A DNA stretch of 39,026 nucleotides. Source: a bacterium. Lineage in GTDB: Bacteria; Planctomycetota; Planctomycetia; Kolteriales; Kolteriaceae. The notes below the pieces were generated by a model. It did no database searches and was not told the DNA's origin. It worked only from the letters and a program-made list of their open reading frames with translations. The position numbers and the translations under genes are program-made. Shown piece after piece: positions 1-11,602 of the stretch. The stretch covers positions 1-39,026 of the forward strand of contig JAIEPU010000026.1 in NCBI GenBank assembly GCA_019748235.1. The letters are read 5' to 3'. Positions within the stretch are counted from its first letter, which is position 1. Every line of letters begins with the position of its first letter.

Positions 1-3000
1 TCGCGATTGCCGGCATTGTCTTCGGCGACAGAAAGGAATGAATATGACTTCCCAGCCTTCCCCTCGAAGAAGAACTGACGGACCGACGCGTCCGCTACCA
101 CCAGCAGTCGATAGTCCCCGGCATTTTCACTCACGTAGATGGAGGTATTTGCGAGCCCCGATCCGCCGGGCGCATCACTAGCCGTCCAAGAGAGAATGAA
201 GGTCGGCAACGGGGACACTTCGGGAAGCGCGACGACCTGGCTCGTCGGGGCGACTGAATCGAGCGAGTTTGTCCAGACGGGCGTGTCGAGCGGCAACTCC
301 GTGTCGAAGATGATCGTTGCCTTGGCGTCGATCGTGTCTCCGGTCGAGGCGCTACTCTTCGCGCGGACGGAGTAGGTGACGAATCCCTCGCCGAGCCCGT
401 CGTTCGTATTCGGAGGGAGGAAGCCAATTCGTTCATCACGCGGCTCTTCGCCCGTTGCCGGATCGATGGCCGTCAACGTCCAAGTCGCCAATCCGGTCGT
501 GACGTTGACGGTTGCAATGACATCGACAAAGAAACCGAGCGTATCAGTCAGGTCGACGCGCTGGCTGATGAATGGTTGACTTACGGGGAGTTCGAATGTC
601 AGGCCACGGAAGCCGAACGATCCGAAGCGGACGGTCCGGTAATCGAGGTCCGAGTCAAGCTGCGTGGTGATCGTGAGCGTTTGAACGGGCACGGATGCGG
701 TCTTGAGATTTTCGAAGTTAATGGTGTAGTTGAGGGCATCAGTTGCCGAGACAAATCGTGGATCGCCGTAGCCGACGGGGCCGGTGATTTCGTTGGGATC
801 GATTCGGAAAGCGAGAATTCCGAAACCCGTACCACACTTGCTTCCGCCACCACCGCCAGGGTTGTTATTGCAATTGCGGTGGGCCAAGTCGAAAACGATG
901 TATCGGGAAACTGCGTCACTAGCAAATAGGCCGAATGCATCTGCCCTTTCCGATTCCTTGTTGAACGCTTCCTCCGCATTCCCCGCAGCTTCCGCAGCAT
1001 CTATGTAAGCATTTATGGCTTGCAGTATATTTGCTAAAGCTAGATCAATCGCCGGAAAGGGATTCTTCTTAATAAGAAATGGTGATTCGAGTCCACTGGA
1101 AATCGTACTGTAAATTGCCTTAACCGGCTCGATCCTTTGAAGTGCATCTGTGCTCGACGTAGCTGATGTGAGGAGATCAAAAGCTCTCAAGAGATTTAGG
1201 CTTTGGGTTCGAACCATAGGAAACAGTACCGTGTCAGCGTAAGTATATTCAAGTGTGTCAGCAGGGTTAATAACGACGTTCTTTGCTGCTCGATAAAGGT
1301 CTGTGCCCGCTTGAACAATTTCCGTAGCAGCCTTCGCGGCGGTTTTGGTGAATTCTTTCGCCTTCTCGATCGCGACTCTGCCGAGGTTCGTCGCTTTGGT
1401 CACGCTGTCACGGAATTGCTTTACAGCCGCTCCCGCTTCCTTCCACAAGGGAACAGATTCAGGACAGACGGGATCTCCGAAATGCAACGTTGCCAGTCGC
1501 TTCAGCCAACTTTGAACTCGCTCTAATCTGACATCTTGTAGTCGTTTCACCCACGGGCTGTTCTGCGCCGCCGTCGCTTGGAAGGAGGCGAAAGTGACTT
1601 CTTCCACGCGCGAAGCGAACCCGGCAAAACCTTCACCCGAGCTCACTGCCGCCGCGAGCGCGACTGGTGACATTTGAATGGTGCTGCTATCAGTCGATCC
1701 GGGTGCGGTTAGTTCCAAAGGTGTGGCGACCGACGGAGAATAACCAGTGGCGAATACCTGTAACGATAGATTCGCGCCGAACGCGGAGGTAAGGAGGGCC
1801 ACTCCAGATTCATCGGCCGATACTGAATCAATGACGCGACCAAGGGTGTCTCGAACCGTGACGAAGGCGAAGGGAATGCCGCGTCCGGTGGCATCCTGAA
1901 CGGCGAGTGAAACCTGATTCGTCGAAGCGGCTAGCGAAAGGTTCAGCATCGTTTGGCCGTTGATAGCGACACCTGTTACAAGCTGATACCGCAAACCGCT
2001 GCTGTAGGCGATGATGTCGTATGTTCCAGGCTTCAAGAACTGAATCTGGTACTGGCCGTTGATATCGGTCCTGCCTTGCGCGCTCGCTTGGTTGGTGCCA
2101 GCCGCATAAATGATAACGCTTGCACCGTCGACATTTATTCCTCCGGGCCCAGTGATCGTCCCTCTGAGAACGCTTTGAGCCACGAGATCCACTTGAACAC
2201 TCTGGTCCTGAGCTTGTCCAATGACGACGGTCGTCGTTGATTCGGCACCATCCGCGTTGCGAACTTGAAGAGTGTAAGTTCCCGCAACAAGATTTTGAAC
2301 GAGTGCCAATCCATTCTCGTCGAGCAGAACGTCAACGCCGATTCCTGATTCCGTGGTCAACGTGGCAATCGCACCGGAAGCTGCTTGGCCTGCGAACGTC
2401 GCTTGAATGACGAGCGTTGATTCGCCGGCGACGAAGTCGACTTGCGCTAGTGAGCCTACTCCGAGAATGACTGACGTCGCGGGATTGAAACTCGCATTGT
2501 CCGCGAATGCGCGAATCTCATACGTGCCCACTCCAAAGAAAAGGAAGCGATAGTTGCCGGATTCATCGGTGAACGTATACGCGACCGTTTGACCATTCTG
2601 GATGACCGTGATGAACGCATCCGCGATGGGTTCGCCCGTGGACGTGGTGACCTGCCCCACGACTTCAGCCAAACTGGTGATTGATAGATCCGCTTCGATC
2701 AAATCGCCGTCGATCTGGGTTACACTAATGGACTGAAATGATCCATCGCCGATCGAGCCGAGAAAGACGACATAATCACCCGAGGCGAGCCGATCGAACT
2801 GGTAATACCCTGATGAATCGGTTTCGATCTGGGTGAGTGATCCATCCGGTTGCAACAACGAAACCTGAATGCCCGGTACCGGACTTTGATCCGCCCCCAA
2901 GCAGACGACGCCGAAGATGGTCGCTCCCGAATGGACCGCGATATTGGCCAAAGTGTCATTGGCAATCGCTGAAATGACCGAGACAGTGTCCGAGAGCAAA

Positions 3001-6000
3001 CTTACTTCGCCAACCTTTAGGTCGTAGGCACCGGCAGGTAGCTCGTCAAAAACGTATGCGCCCGTCGCATCCGCTTGAACCACGGCCACGAGTTCGTCAC
3101 CCAGATAGGCACTCACAGGTAAGAAACTTGTCGACACCGCTGGGTCAGGCGACGTGATCTGACCGCGGACAATGGCCGCTTGCACGAGGGTGGTGTTATT
3201 CAAAACTTGCGTCTGGCCCGCGACGACTGAGACATTGTTCAAGACGACCGGCACGTATCCGGGCCGTACGATGCGAACTTCGTACACCCCGTCAAGTAAT
3301 CCGTCCAGTCGATAGACTGACGTGAACGTGGATACCGCCGACACCTGATTGTCACTGCGTGTGGCGATAATGAGCATTTCCGTGTCGGTCGCGCCGCCGG
3401 GCGGAAGAATGACGGAGCCAACGATCGTCCCTCCTTTTGTCAGCACAGCCGTCGTCGTGACGTCAGCCGTCGAGACGTCAATTCCGTCCCGCTGAAATTC
3501 GGCGTAGCCCTCAACGTTGACGGAGATGCTGTAGATTCCTCCAACGAGGCCGGAAAGGACGAAGTGACCGCTTGAGTCCGAGTTGACCGTGAAAACTGAA
3601 CCGTCTTGACCCAGGGCAGTCACAGACGCTGCTTCGATGGGGATCAGTCCGTCGAGAACTTGTCCGGAGATGCGCAGTCCCCGTTCGACTGCTAGTTCGA
3701 ACCCGGACGCGTGTTCCCCGTCATCCACGATGTAGAACTGTCCCGGCGGGACAACCGCTCCCTCCACCTTGAATTCATAAATGCCGCTGGGAATGTTTGC
3801 GAAGAGAAACGACCCATCTCTATAGGTGCGGGTTGTGATAACTTCACCGGTATCAACATTGGTGGCAGCGATCAATCGATCCGAGATCACCACATCCAGA
3901 TCGTCGGTAACGATCGATCCTCTGAGCGATGTTCGAACGGCGGCAATCGCCCGCTGCACTTCGATGTCAAGCAGAGCCCCGTCGTTTCGAGCGTCGTCGA
4001 GCGTCGGCGCAAGATTCGCGTTTCTACTCAGCATCTGGACATACTGACCCATCGTAGACCCGATTTGGGACTTGAGCTGAGCAAAGATCTGATTGAAGTC
4101 ATTCTGCGCTTGAACTCGTGGATCCATGAGGTCGAGCACGTTTTGCCAGTCGATCGGCGTCTGGTCATTTTCATCGAAGTAGAAAAGTTCGAACGAATAA
4201 TTGAGTGCTCCAGCAGGGGGCGCTCGAAAGACAAATGGAATGGTGATCGATTGACCCGGTCGAATAATGCCGGCAGGACCATCCGGCGAAGCGCCAAATA
4301 GGACGATTTCTTCCCCTGCGCCGACTGCTGGTTGGTTTCGACCGAAAAGAGTTCCCGTGCTGCTACGGATCGTCAACAAAGGTGCGATGAGATCGCTTGA
4401 ACCCGTATTCGAAAAGGTAATGAAGAACGAATCGAGAGCATCAGCCAATTCAAAGGGGGGAACGTTGACGCCAGCACTGAACACACCACCAAGTGTGGCT
4501 GTTACGACTTCGACGGCATCTTCTTCCATCGCGACCGACCCGTCGACCGAGCGGGCAACGAGGTCGTACGCTCCCGTGGCTTTGCCGCGTAGATCGAAGG
4601 TCGCGTACGCCTTCGTTGAGCCAACGACGAGCGAGAGAGTTGCTTGTACAACGGCACCTGACGAAGAGACAAGTTCGAAAGTGGTGCCGCGCGTAAAGAG
4701 AGCACCGTCGATTTCGAGCGTGACTGGGCCGGCATTACCCACTTCGTGCGGACTGACATTTGAGACCGAGAAGGGAACGGTTTCGACGAGCATCTTACCG
4801 ACGTTCGAGAACTGGTTCGACCGCACGAGAACGAAATAGGTGCCTGCTTGAGACTCAGGCAAAACCACCTGCGGATCGGTGGCAAATGGATCTGTCGAAC
4901 GGAGATCGAAGAGAGAACGAGTCGGAGGAGCGCCGAATCGAACGAACATTTCCGTGGCTGAGTTATTGTTGGTCGCGTCCCAACTGAATCGCAACGTTTC
5001 ACCGGCCGGAACGTTGACCCGGTAAAGGATAAAGCCTCCCTCAAGGAGCAAGTCCGTGCGTTCAACGCCAAGTGTCAGAGCGACTGCATCGACGGCAGCA
5101 ACATCTAGTGATACGCCTATGTTGTTGCTATCGACGGTCTCGACGACATTGTTGAGGACGTCGGTGCGAATGATGATGTGGTAAGAGCCGGGCGCGAGAA
5201 TCGGCAACGGAGCCACGATGTTTTCGGTGTAGGACGCGCCGGCAGCCAAATCGAAGGGACGTTGAACGCGACCGAATAGAGTGTCGCTGGAGTCCCATAC
5301 GTCGTCTTGCGACAAATAAATCGCATCTGTCCATCCCCCAGGTACAGCGAGATTGATATTGTTGTTCACCGTGTAGACAATGGTCGCCTGCGCGCCAGGC
5401 GTCGCATTCGTCGGAACCTGAATCGAACCAACGACGAAATCAACCGGCTGGCCGAAGAGCAAATCGACAGACTGCGGGGCATAGGCCGTGTTGTCCCCTT
5501 CCCCTCCACGCTCGAAAATCGTGTTACTCGCATCCGTCAACACAAAGACGTAGTACGGCCCGGTCAAGCCGCCAGGGATCGCGAATGAACCATCGGCTGT
5601 GTATTGCGCGTTTGCATCCAACCCACCGACATGATTCACGTAGCCCAGAAATCGGTCGGTATTGGTGTTCAGGAATTGATCACCGGATAAATACACGGCA
5701 TCTTTCCAAGTACGGTCGCCTGTCGACGCGCCACTGTTCGTCACCGTCCAACTCACGTCGAGGCTGCGACCCGCGATTGATGTGTCCGGTACGAGAACCG
5801 ATGAAACAGTCAGATTGGGAACGTCCGAAAGTGTAATCGCAACAGCGCTGGCCTTGATGTTGTTGGCTTCGACGGCTCCCTCAAACACCCGATTGACGAG
5901 TGGATCGGAGAGGCCTCGCGGCACGGTGCGATCGGCTTGAACAATCACAAAGTAGTTGCCCGCCATTAGGGCGTCTGGCAATTTGACGTCTAGCGACGCC

Positions 6001-9000
6001 AAGTAAGAATCGTTGTTCGCCGAGTCGCCCGAATGAAAGACGCTTCCTAGGAGAACATCGTCCGCGCTCAAGTTCGGATCGAGCGAAAGATAGACATCGT
6101 CGGTCCAATGGTCGGCATTCGTCAACCCGCCGGCATTCTGCACGATCCAGGATACGTTGATCGATTGACCGGTCAGCGCGACCGAAGGTGCCGTAATCTC
6201 GGCAAGAACGAGATCCGGCGTATCTCGAACGATTAGCAGCGATGCAAGAGAGGACGTGTTGTCGTTCTCGAAAGCACCTTCATAGACGCGGCCATACGGC
6301 GGACTCACGGGGAGCGCAGCCGAGGCATCTGTCGGAAGAACGACCGCATCTGTGACGACGTAGATCTGGGCGTTTCCCGCCACATCGAATGGAATCAGGA
6401 CCCCTGCCGATTGCGAATATGATTGACCGGAAGCAAGGATGCCGTTGTGGACGAAACTACCAACCAGTCGGCCGCCGCTCGTCGATCCGGTCGTGCTAAC
6501 AAACACTTTGTCCAGCCAAAGGGTGGATTCTGTATCACCGGTGCCTGTATTCGAAACCGTCCACGAGACGGTCGTCAGCTGGCCGGCTACCGCGGTTGAT
6601 TCGATGTCCAGGCTAGTGACACTTAGATTTGCGAGGATCGACTGAACATCAATCGGATCGCTCGCCAGGACGTTATTATCGCGATTGAGTTCGAACAGGA
6701 TCGCACTGTCACTCGCGACGACGATGAAGTGATAGATCCCCTCGATGCCCACAGGGAGTGTGATCGATCGCGTTCTTGTGTACGATTCATCGACCCCAAG
6801 CTCACCGAATAGTCCGGTCGCGCTGGCGAGCAAGGTGTCATTTGCATCGAACTCTGTATCGGCGGAGAGGTAAATTCGATCGAGTGTCGAGACTGCCGGA
6901 GTACTTGTATTGCCTCGATTGGTCACCGTATACGTCACATCGATCGAATGCCCGGATAAGGCGGACGGAGCGGTGGTGACCGAATCGACAACGAGGTCCG
7001 GCGGCGGGGTCAATATCACATTCGTGGGTCGCGAGCTGACGTTGTTCGATTCAGAGCCCGCCTCAAAGACGGCATTGCCGGTATCCGTCACCACGAAAAA
7101 GTAATAGGTTCCAGAGAGACCCTCCGGCAGTACAAGATTTGCTGAGTTCACATAGCTGTCACCGGAGTGGAGAGGGCCGTTAAACCGAAAAGATGTTTGG
7201 GCCGTTAACGTGGTAAGCAACACATCGCCAACACCGAGTTGATCATCGGCCGATAGGTAAACGCGATCCGACCATAACGTGGCCGGCGTGTCGCCTGGTC
7301 CGGCATTGGTGACGGTCCACTGCACCGTGGCGGATTGCCCCGAGAAGGTCGTCGAGGGCGCGATGACTTGAGTCACCACCAGATCGGGCGGAGGCGTGAG
7401 GTTTACCTGGAAAGCGTCACTCCGCGTCAGATTATTCGTGCGGTCACTTTCCCTGAGTGCAACTGGTACAGAATAGAACTTTCCAAGCCCATTGGGGAAC
7501 ACGTACACGTACCAAGAACCGGCGGCGTTGGTGGGAATCGTGACGTCAACAGTCTGAGTGTAGCTCTGGCCCGGCTCGAGATAGGTCGGGTTCGGCAACG
7601 ACAATAGCGTGGTGTTAGGTTGGTCCACGATCAAGAGGTCATCCGCAACGGGATCAGGATAAACGATTCCCGGATTGGATGAGACGAAAACATAGTCGGA
7701 CCAAATCGGTGTCTGTGTGGCGGTCTGTCCGATATTGGAGACGGTGAAAGTAATCGGAACCGTTTGGCCGGAAAAGATTCCATCCGAAGGAGCGACGATA
7801 TGGGTGACGACGAGGTCCGGCAATGGCGGCGTGGTAATGAGAATCGACGAAGTGAACGCTGTGTTGGATTCGTTTGGTCCTTCAAGGATCGCGTTGCCAT
7901 CATCCGTTTTGACGGAGATGACATAACTGCCGTCGGTGAGCGGGAAGTCAAAGAGTTCCGTTCGGGTGATGCTTTGGCCCGGCGCGAGCGAAACAAGTGA
8001 TTGAAAGCTCCCCAGGTTGATCACCTGTGGCCCACTAAGAGTGACCCGATCGGTCCAAGGGGCATTGGCCACCGCATTGCCGGTATTGGTCACGGTCCAA
8101 GTCAATGCGAACTGTTGGCCGCTGAAACCTTCGACTGGAGCCACGATGCTGCTTACCACCAAGTCGGGAACGGGAGGGAGAGTAACGTCGAATAGATTCG
8201 ACAGAAGGACATTGTTGTTATCGTCGATTTCCGGCTGCGCGTTGAGGATGTCCGCTGCAACACCGATGCGATATTGACCGCTTGCCGCGATCGGATTGAC
8301 ATTCGCCGTGATGGTGCGCGTGTAGGATTCTCCGGGAGCTAACGAGTGATCCAGTGTCACGAGGATGTCAGAGAAAATCACCGACACGGAAGTATCCGGA
8401 CTCGAGAACGCCATACGGTCGTACCATTGAGTTTGAGTCGTTGGTCCGCTTCCGATATTTCGCACGGTGTAAGTGACGTCAAAGGGAGTACCGAAGGTTG
8501 CGGCGGGAGGCACCACGACTGATTCCACGACAAGGTCCGATGATGAGAGATTGATCGGAATCGCTTGATCATTGTTGGCTCGTGTTGTTTCACCCTGGCT
8601 CCCAAAGAAGGTATTCGTGCGAAGGATCAGGTATTTGGCGCCGGTCGATCCAGCGGGAATCTGGACATCGACTGTTCGTTGGTACGAACCGTGAGCGGCG
8701 AGCGGCAAGGTATCGCTTTGGATGAAGATAAGCGTCAGAAGTTGATCGTTGAGATCAATCGTCTGATCGTCTGATAAGACGATTCGGTCAGTAATTCCAG
8801 TGGCGCCCATCGGGGTGTCGGAATCGTTGGTCACTGTATACGTCACGCTGACCGTCTGACCGCCAACCGCGGACGAAGGACCGTCGACTTGCGTCACTAC
8901 TAGGTCCGGCTTGCTAATGGTCACCGGCCCTAGCATCACGACGTTGTTAGAGGCATCACCGTCTCCAGCGCCGACGGCCAGTGTTTTGACGAAGAGATAA

Positions 9001-9224
9001 TAAGTCCCCGCATCGACATCCGGGATGACGATGGTTCGATTGATCGCGTAGCTGTCGTTGGGAGCAAGGCCCGCGGGTCGATTGATAGCTTCGATCTGAA
9101 GAATTGTGTCAAACTCGCTCAGGTTAGGGTCCGCGGAGAGATAGAGCCGGTCCTGCCAAGTTCCCGCGAGTGCTGCATCGCCGACATTCGTCACCTTCCA
9201 CGATACATTGACAAACTGATTGAC
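1..9224 (-). pseudogene. Giant CARDB/carboxypeptidase-regulatory repeat protein, continuation after the in-frame stop (partial at left edge)
   Basis: This is the same reading frame as the preceding segment, open for 3,074 codons and running off the window. In order it encodes: the rest of CARDB repeat 5 and repeats 6-15 (to about 5,105); a pre-peptidase C-terminal-like module with GTYFVLVRSN (about 5,090-4,750); a TIG/IPT-like segment starting VSPHEVGNAG; nine carboxypeptidase-regulatory-like (SpaA/CnaB-like) beta repeats with GxYxFxxLxxGxY motifs (about 3,940-1,735); a lysine/alanine-rich helical region (about 1,680-940); a conserved module with DPNEITGPVGYGD and LDSDLD found in bacterial giant proteins; and a fibronectin-like end with SVAEDNAGN. 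With the upstream part it would exceed 3,600 residues. No convincing ribosome site or start follows the stop, so the segment is listed as a broken-gene part; readthrough or sequence error are alternatives. Confidence 0.75.
1735..3940 (-). repeat. Nine carboxypeptidase-regulatory-like (CnaB/SpaA-like) protein repeats
   Basis: Nine successive segments of about 60 residues plus a linker have the pattern GxVxxxxGxPIxxAxVxxxxxxGxxxxxxTDxxGxYxFxxLxxGxYxxxVxxxGY. They begin near LRGSIVTDD and end near FATGYSP. Such domains build rigid stalks in bacterial surface proteins. The repeats are divergent in DNA sequence. Confidence 0.7.
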
Positions 9225-10733
9225 TTACACCGTCGTTGGAGCGGTGAAGTTCGTTACCACCAGATCAGCGGTGATGGGGGCTGAGATCTCGATCGCGACC
9301 GCAAAAACATTGTCCGATTCATTTAACTCTGCCTGGTTATTGTCTCGATCTGTCACGAAGATCAGGAAATAGCTGCCTGGTGAAGTGATGGGCAATGTGA
9401 CTTGAGCGTTGTTCGTGTAGTCGCCACTTGCAGTAAGAGGATCGCCCGTGCGCTCAAACTCACCAAGCGCGATGTCCCCGGCGTCCCAAGTCCCATCGAT
9501 GGAGAGATAGACAGCGTCAAACCACGTTGCTGCCGTCGTCGCCGCATTTCCGGTATTGGTAACGGTCCAAGTAATGTCGATCGTTTTGCCAGGATCGGCA
9601 GTGCCGGGGGCGGTCGCATTAGAGAGCGTTAGGTCGGGGCTGGCAATCGTTACGGCGGTCGCGAAGACGTTATTCGACTCCTCCTCCTCAGCTTGCTCAG
9701 CGCCACTATCGACAACAATGAGCAGATACTGACTCCCAGTCCGGGTTGTTGCGAACGCGATCTGATCATTGACAAGCACGGAACCTGAGCTTGCTAAGGG
9801 CAGTAGATCCGCGTGATCACGGACGGCAAGCAATTCATCAGTGCCTGGATCGAACTGATCGTCGTCAGAGAGATAATACGCGACCGACAAAGCTCCCGCG
9901 GCAGCGTCCGTTCCTTGATTGACAAGAGTGAAGCTGACGTCAATCGGTGAGCCTGCTTCCCAGTCGTTCGGCACGACGGGAGAATCGATCGCGAAGTCCG
10001 GTCCCGTCAGCACGACTTCGATCGGCTGCGCCACGCCATTATTGAAATCCTGCGTCTCGTATTGGTCGTTGAGGACATCGGTCTCAAAGAAGAGATAGTA
10101 CGTACCCGCCGCGAGACCCGCCGGCATTATCACCAGGGCCTGTTCATTCAGACTGCCTCCGCCATTGATGGGCGTCGTCTGTATCTCTTCGAAAATCACT
10201 TGATCGTTGAGATCGAGAAAGTCATCGGTCGATAGAGTGATTCGATTCGTGCGCGGCGCTAGCGCCGTCTCAGTGCCGAGATTATTCACCGACCAAGTCG
10301 CGAGGAATGTTTGGCCAGCCACGACGCTGGCGCTAGCGGAAGCCGTTCCGATGACGAGATCAACATCGGGTGTCGTCAGTTTAACTGGACTTGAAAGAAC
10401 GTTGTCCCCCTCGTCTCCCTCTGCGATCTGCTCGTCGTCGTCCACCGCGACAAGGAAGAATCGATCTCCGCCCGCATGATTGCCGAGATCGAATGTTGAA
10501 GTGATCGAATAGGTTTCACCCGGGTCGAGCGACTGGGCTTCGACGACTTCAAACGTCAAAAGTTCGTCCGTCTCGTCGAGAACTTCATCATCGGACAAAT
10601 AGACGCTGTCGAACCAAAAGGGATCATTGATGGCCTCGTCTCCCGAGTTCTCGACGACCCACGTCATGTTGATGGTCGTTCCACTCCCCGAGGCGACGGA
10701 ATTGGGCGCGTCGATCGACAGGAGTTGGAGATT
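5105..10733 (-). repeat. Array of about 15 CARDB-type protein repeats
   Basis: The encoded protein shows about 15 consecutive repeats of 105-140 residues. Each starts near PDLVV, followed by AP, G(Q/H)S, (V/I)xWTVTNxG, a (D/W)xVYLSxD motif with an acidic D-rich loop, SYT, and ends with GxYxxxVxTDxxxxxxExxxxNN. The repeats diverge at DNA level, so this is an old expansion. The acidic loops suggest calcium binding, which is inference from this kind of fold. Confidence 0.8.
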
Positions 10734-10838
10734 TCCTGTGAGCAGTGCTCGTTCCTCAAGTCGCTCGATGCTGAGTGGGAGTTTCGCTCGGAATCGTCGA
10801 TGTCGGCGCGCAGGGATTATTGATAAGGGGAGAATCAT
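9225..10838 (-). CDS. Giant CARDB-repeat surface/secreted protein, N-terminal segment ending at an in-frame TAA
   Basis: Amino-terminal 537 residues of a giant extracellular repeat protein. The basic N-terminus followed by IERLEERALLTG is the LEPR-XLL-type signature seen on exported planctomycete giant proteins. Four complete CARDB-like beta-sandwich repeats follow, with recurring (V/I)TWTVTNTGN, YLSxD and N(N/D)VxxxP motifs. The fifth repeat is cut after APTTV by TAA at 9225-9227. I chose ATG 10838 because GGAAGG lies 8 bases upstream; an in-frame TTG at 10859 would add seven residues but has no clear ribosome site. Beyond the stop the same frame stays open to the window edge and completes the fifth repeat, so this is probably one gene broken by a point mutation (or a sequence error) rather than a true 537-residue protein. 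A function in adhesion or cell-surface structure is inference. Confidence 0.85.
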   Translation of the reverse strand: MILPLSIIPARRHRRFRAKLPLSIERLEERALLTGNLQLLSIDAPNSVASGSGTTINMTWVVENSGDEAINDPFWFDSVYLSDDEVLDETDELLTFEVVEAQSLDPGETYSITSTFDLGNHAGGDRFFLVAVDDDEQIAEGDEGDNVLSSPVKLTTPDVDLVIGTASASASVVAGQTFLATWSVNNLGTETALAPRTNRITLSTDDFLDLNDQVIFEEIQTTPINGGGSLNEQALVIMPAGLAAGTYYLFFETDVLNDQYETQDFNNGVAQPIEVVLTGPDFAIDSPVVPNDWEAGSPIDVSFTLVNQGTDAAAGALSVAYYLSDDDQFDPGTDELLAVRDHADLLPLASSGSVLVNDQIAFATTRTGSQYLLIVVDSGAEQAEEEESNNVFATAVTIASPDLTLSNATAPGTADPGKTIDITWTVTNTGNAATTAATWFDAVYLSIDGTWDAGDIALGEFERTGDPLTASGDYTNNAQVTLPITSPGSYFLIFVTDRDNNQAELNESDNVFAVAIEISAPITADLVVTNFTAPTTV

Positions 10839-10874
10839 AAGGCGGGCCTTCCAATTCAAGAGACGGAGAATCTT

Positions 10875-11270
10875 TTAGGAGTCACCAATGTATCTGGAGA
10901 TGAAGAGCGACTCCATCATTGAAGTACTTCGTTGGCGATTGTTTTGAGAAGAATTCGTGTACTTAATATGGAATCCTTTTGGCTGCATTTGCCACCGTTT
11001 CCCAGGATAGAGACCGCAAGCATCGGATCGAATGAAACGGCCATCGCGCCTGCACATATCCGCGGGACTGTTCAGATTTGTCCATCCATCAGCTAACGAG
11101 AACGCAGATCGGAAAGCCGTTTGCATTGGTGAAACGAAGTGAGCTCGTTGATAAAGGTTAGTCGCGCCCCTCCGAACTCGTCCAAGCCACCCTCCAGCGA
11201 CCCCCTTCACGTCAAACACCGTCTCGCTGAGCCGCTCAGCGGGAAAAAGTGAGGCGATCAGCCAAGCCAT
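10875..11270 (-). CDS. Unrecognised short ORF, doubtful
   Basis: A 131-residue ATG-initiated frame lies just upstream of the giant repeat gene on the same strand. It starts MAWLIASLFPAERLSE and has a relatively Gly/Arg/Asn-rich middle. I recognise no domain, signal peptide or membrane segment, and there is no strong ribosome site. The first ~100 residues look more protein-like than the last 30, which are rich in Ser/Asn/Gln. It may be a real small protein, a decayed gene, or translation of a genomic repeat. There is no evidence for function. Confidence 0.25.
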   Translation of the reverse strand: MAWLIASLFPAERLSETVFDVKGVAGGWLGRVRRGATNLYQRAHFVSPMQTAFRSAFSLADGWTNLNSPADMCRRDGRFIRSDACGLYPGKRWQMQPKGFHIKYTNSSQNNRQRSTSMMESLFISRYIGDS

Positions 11271-11296
11271 GAGCGATCTAAACGAACGCTGAACTC

Positions 11297-11311
11297 GTTG
11301 GCGCCGCCAAC
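11297..11311. repeat. 15-base perfect palindrome GTTGGCG-C-CGCCAAC
   Basis: The seven-base arms are fully complementary around a single central base. It lies in the roughly 330-base gap between the doubtful minus-strand ORF (start 11270) and aquaporin (start 11603). It could be an operator or a small hairpin; nothing else recognisable is present in the gap. Confidence 0.35.
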
Positions 11312-11602
11312 TTCACTTTGTTCCTCGCGGTTGAACGTTGATGTGGAAAATCTTGTACCGAGCCTGTCGAAGATTCCTGAACGAGACAAATACTAAGCAC
11401 ACGACGTTTTACGCAAATCGAAAATGACCAAGGACAAGTTTATCTTGATTGTTCGCTCGACGGTCATGGACAGCAAACCTTGGGGTGGCCACTATAGTCG
11501 CTCGGCTCGCCTACTCGCATGTGAATGGCTGCGTGCAAGAGTCGATGCTGACCAAGCCTTGAAACGCTCACAACCTAAGTCCATTTCACAGGGCAATTGA
11601 TC

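Noticed and set aside
4502..5071. A 189-residue minus-strand frame and other 60-130-residue frames in 1-9200
   Set aside because: They are in other frames of the giant repeat gene and have Arg/Ser-rich low-complexity translations typical of shadow frames.
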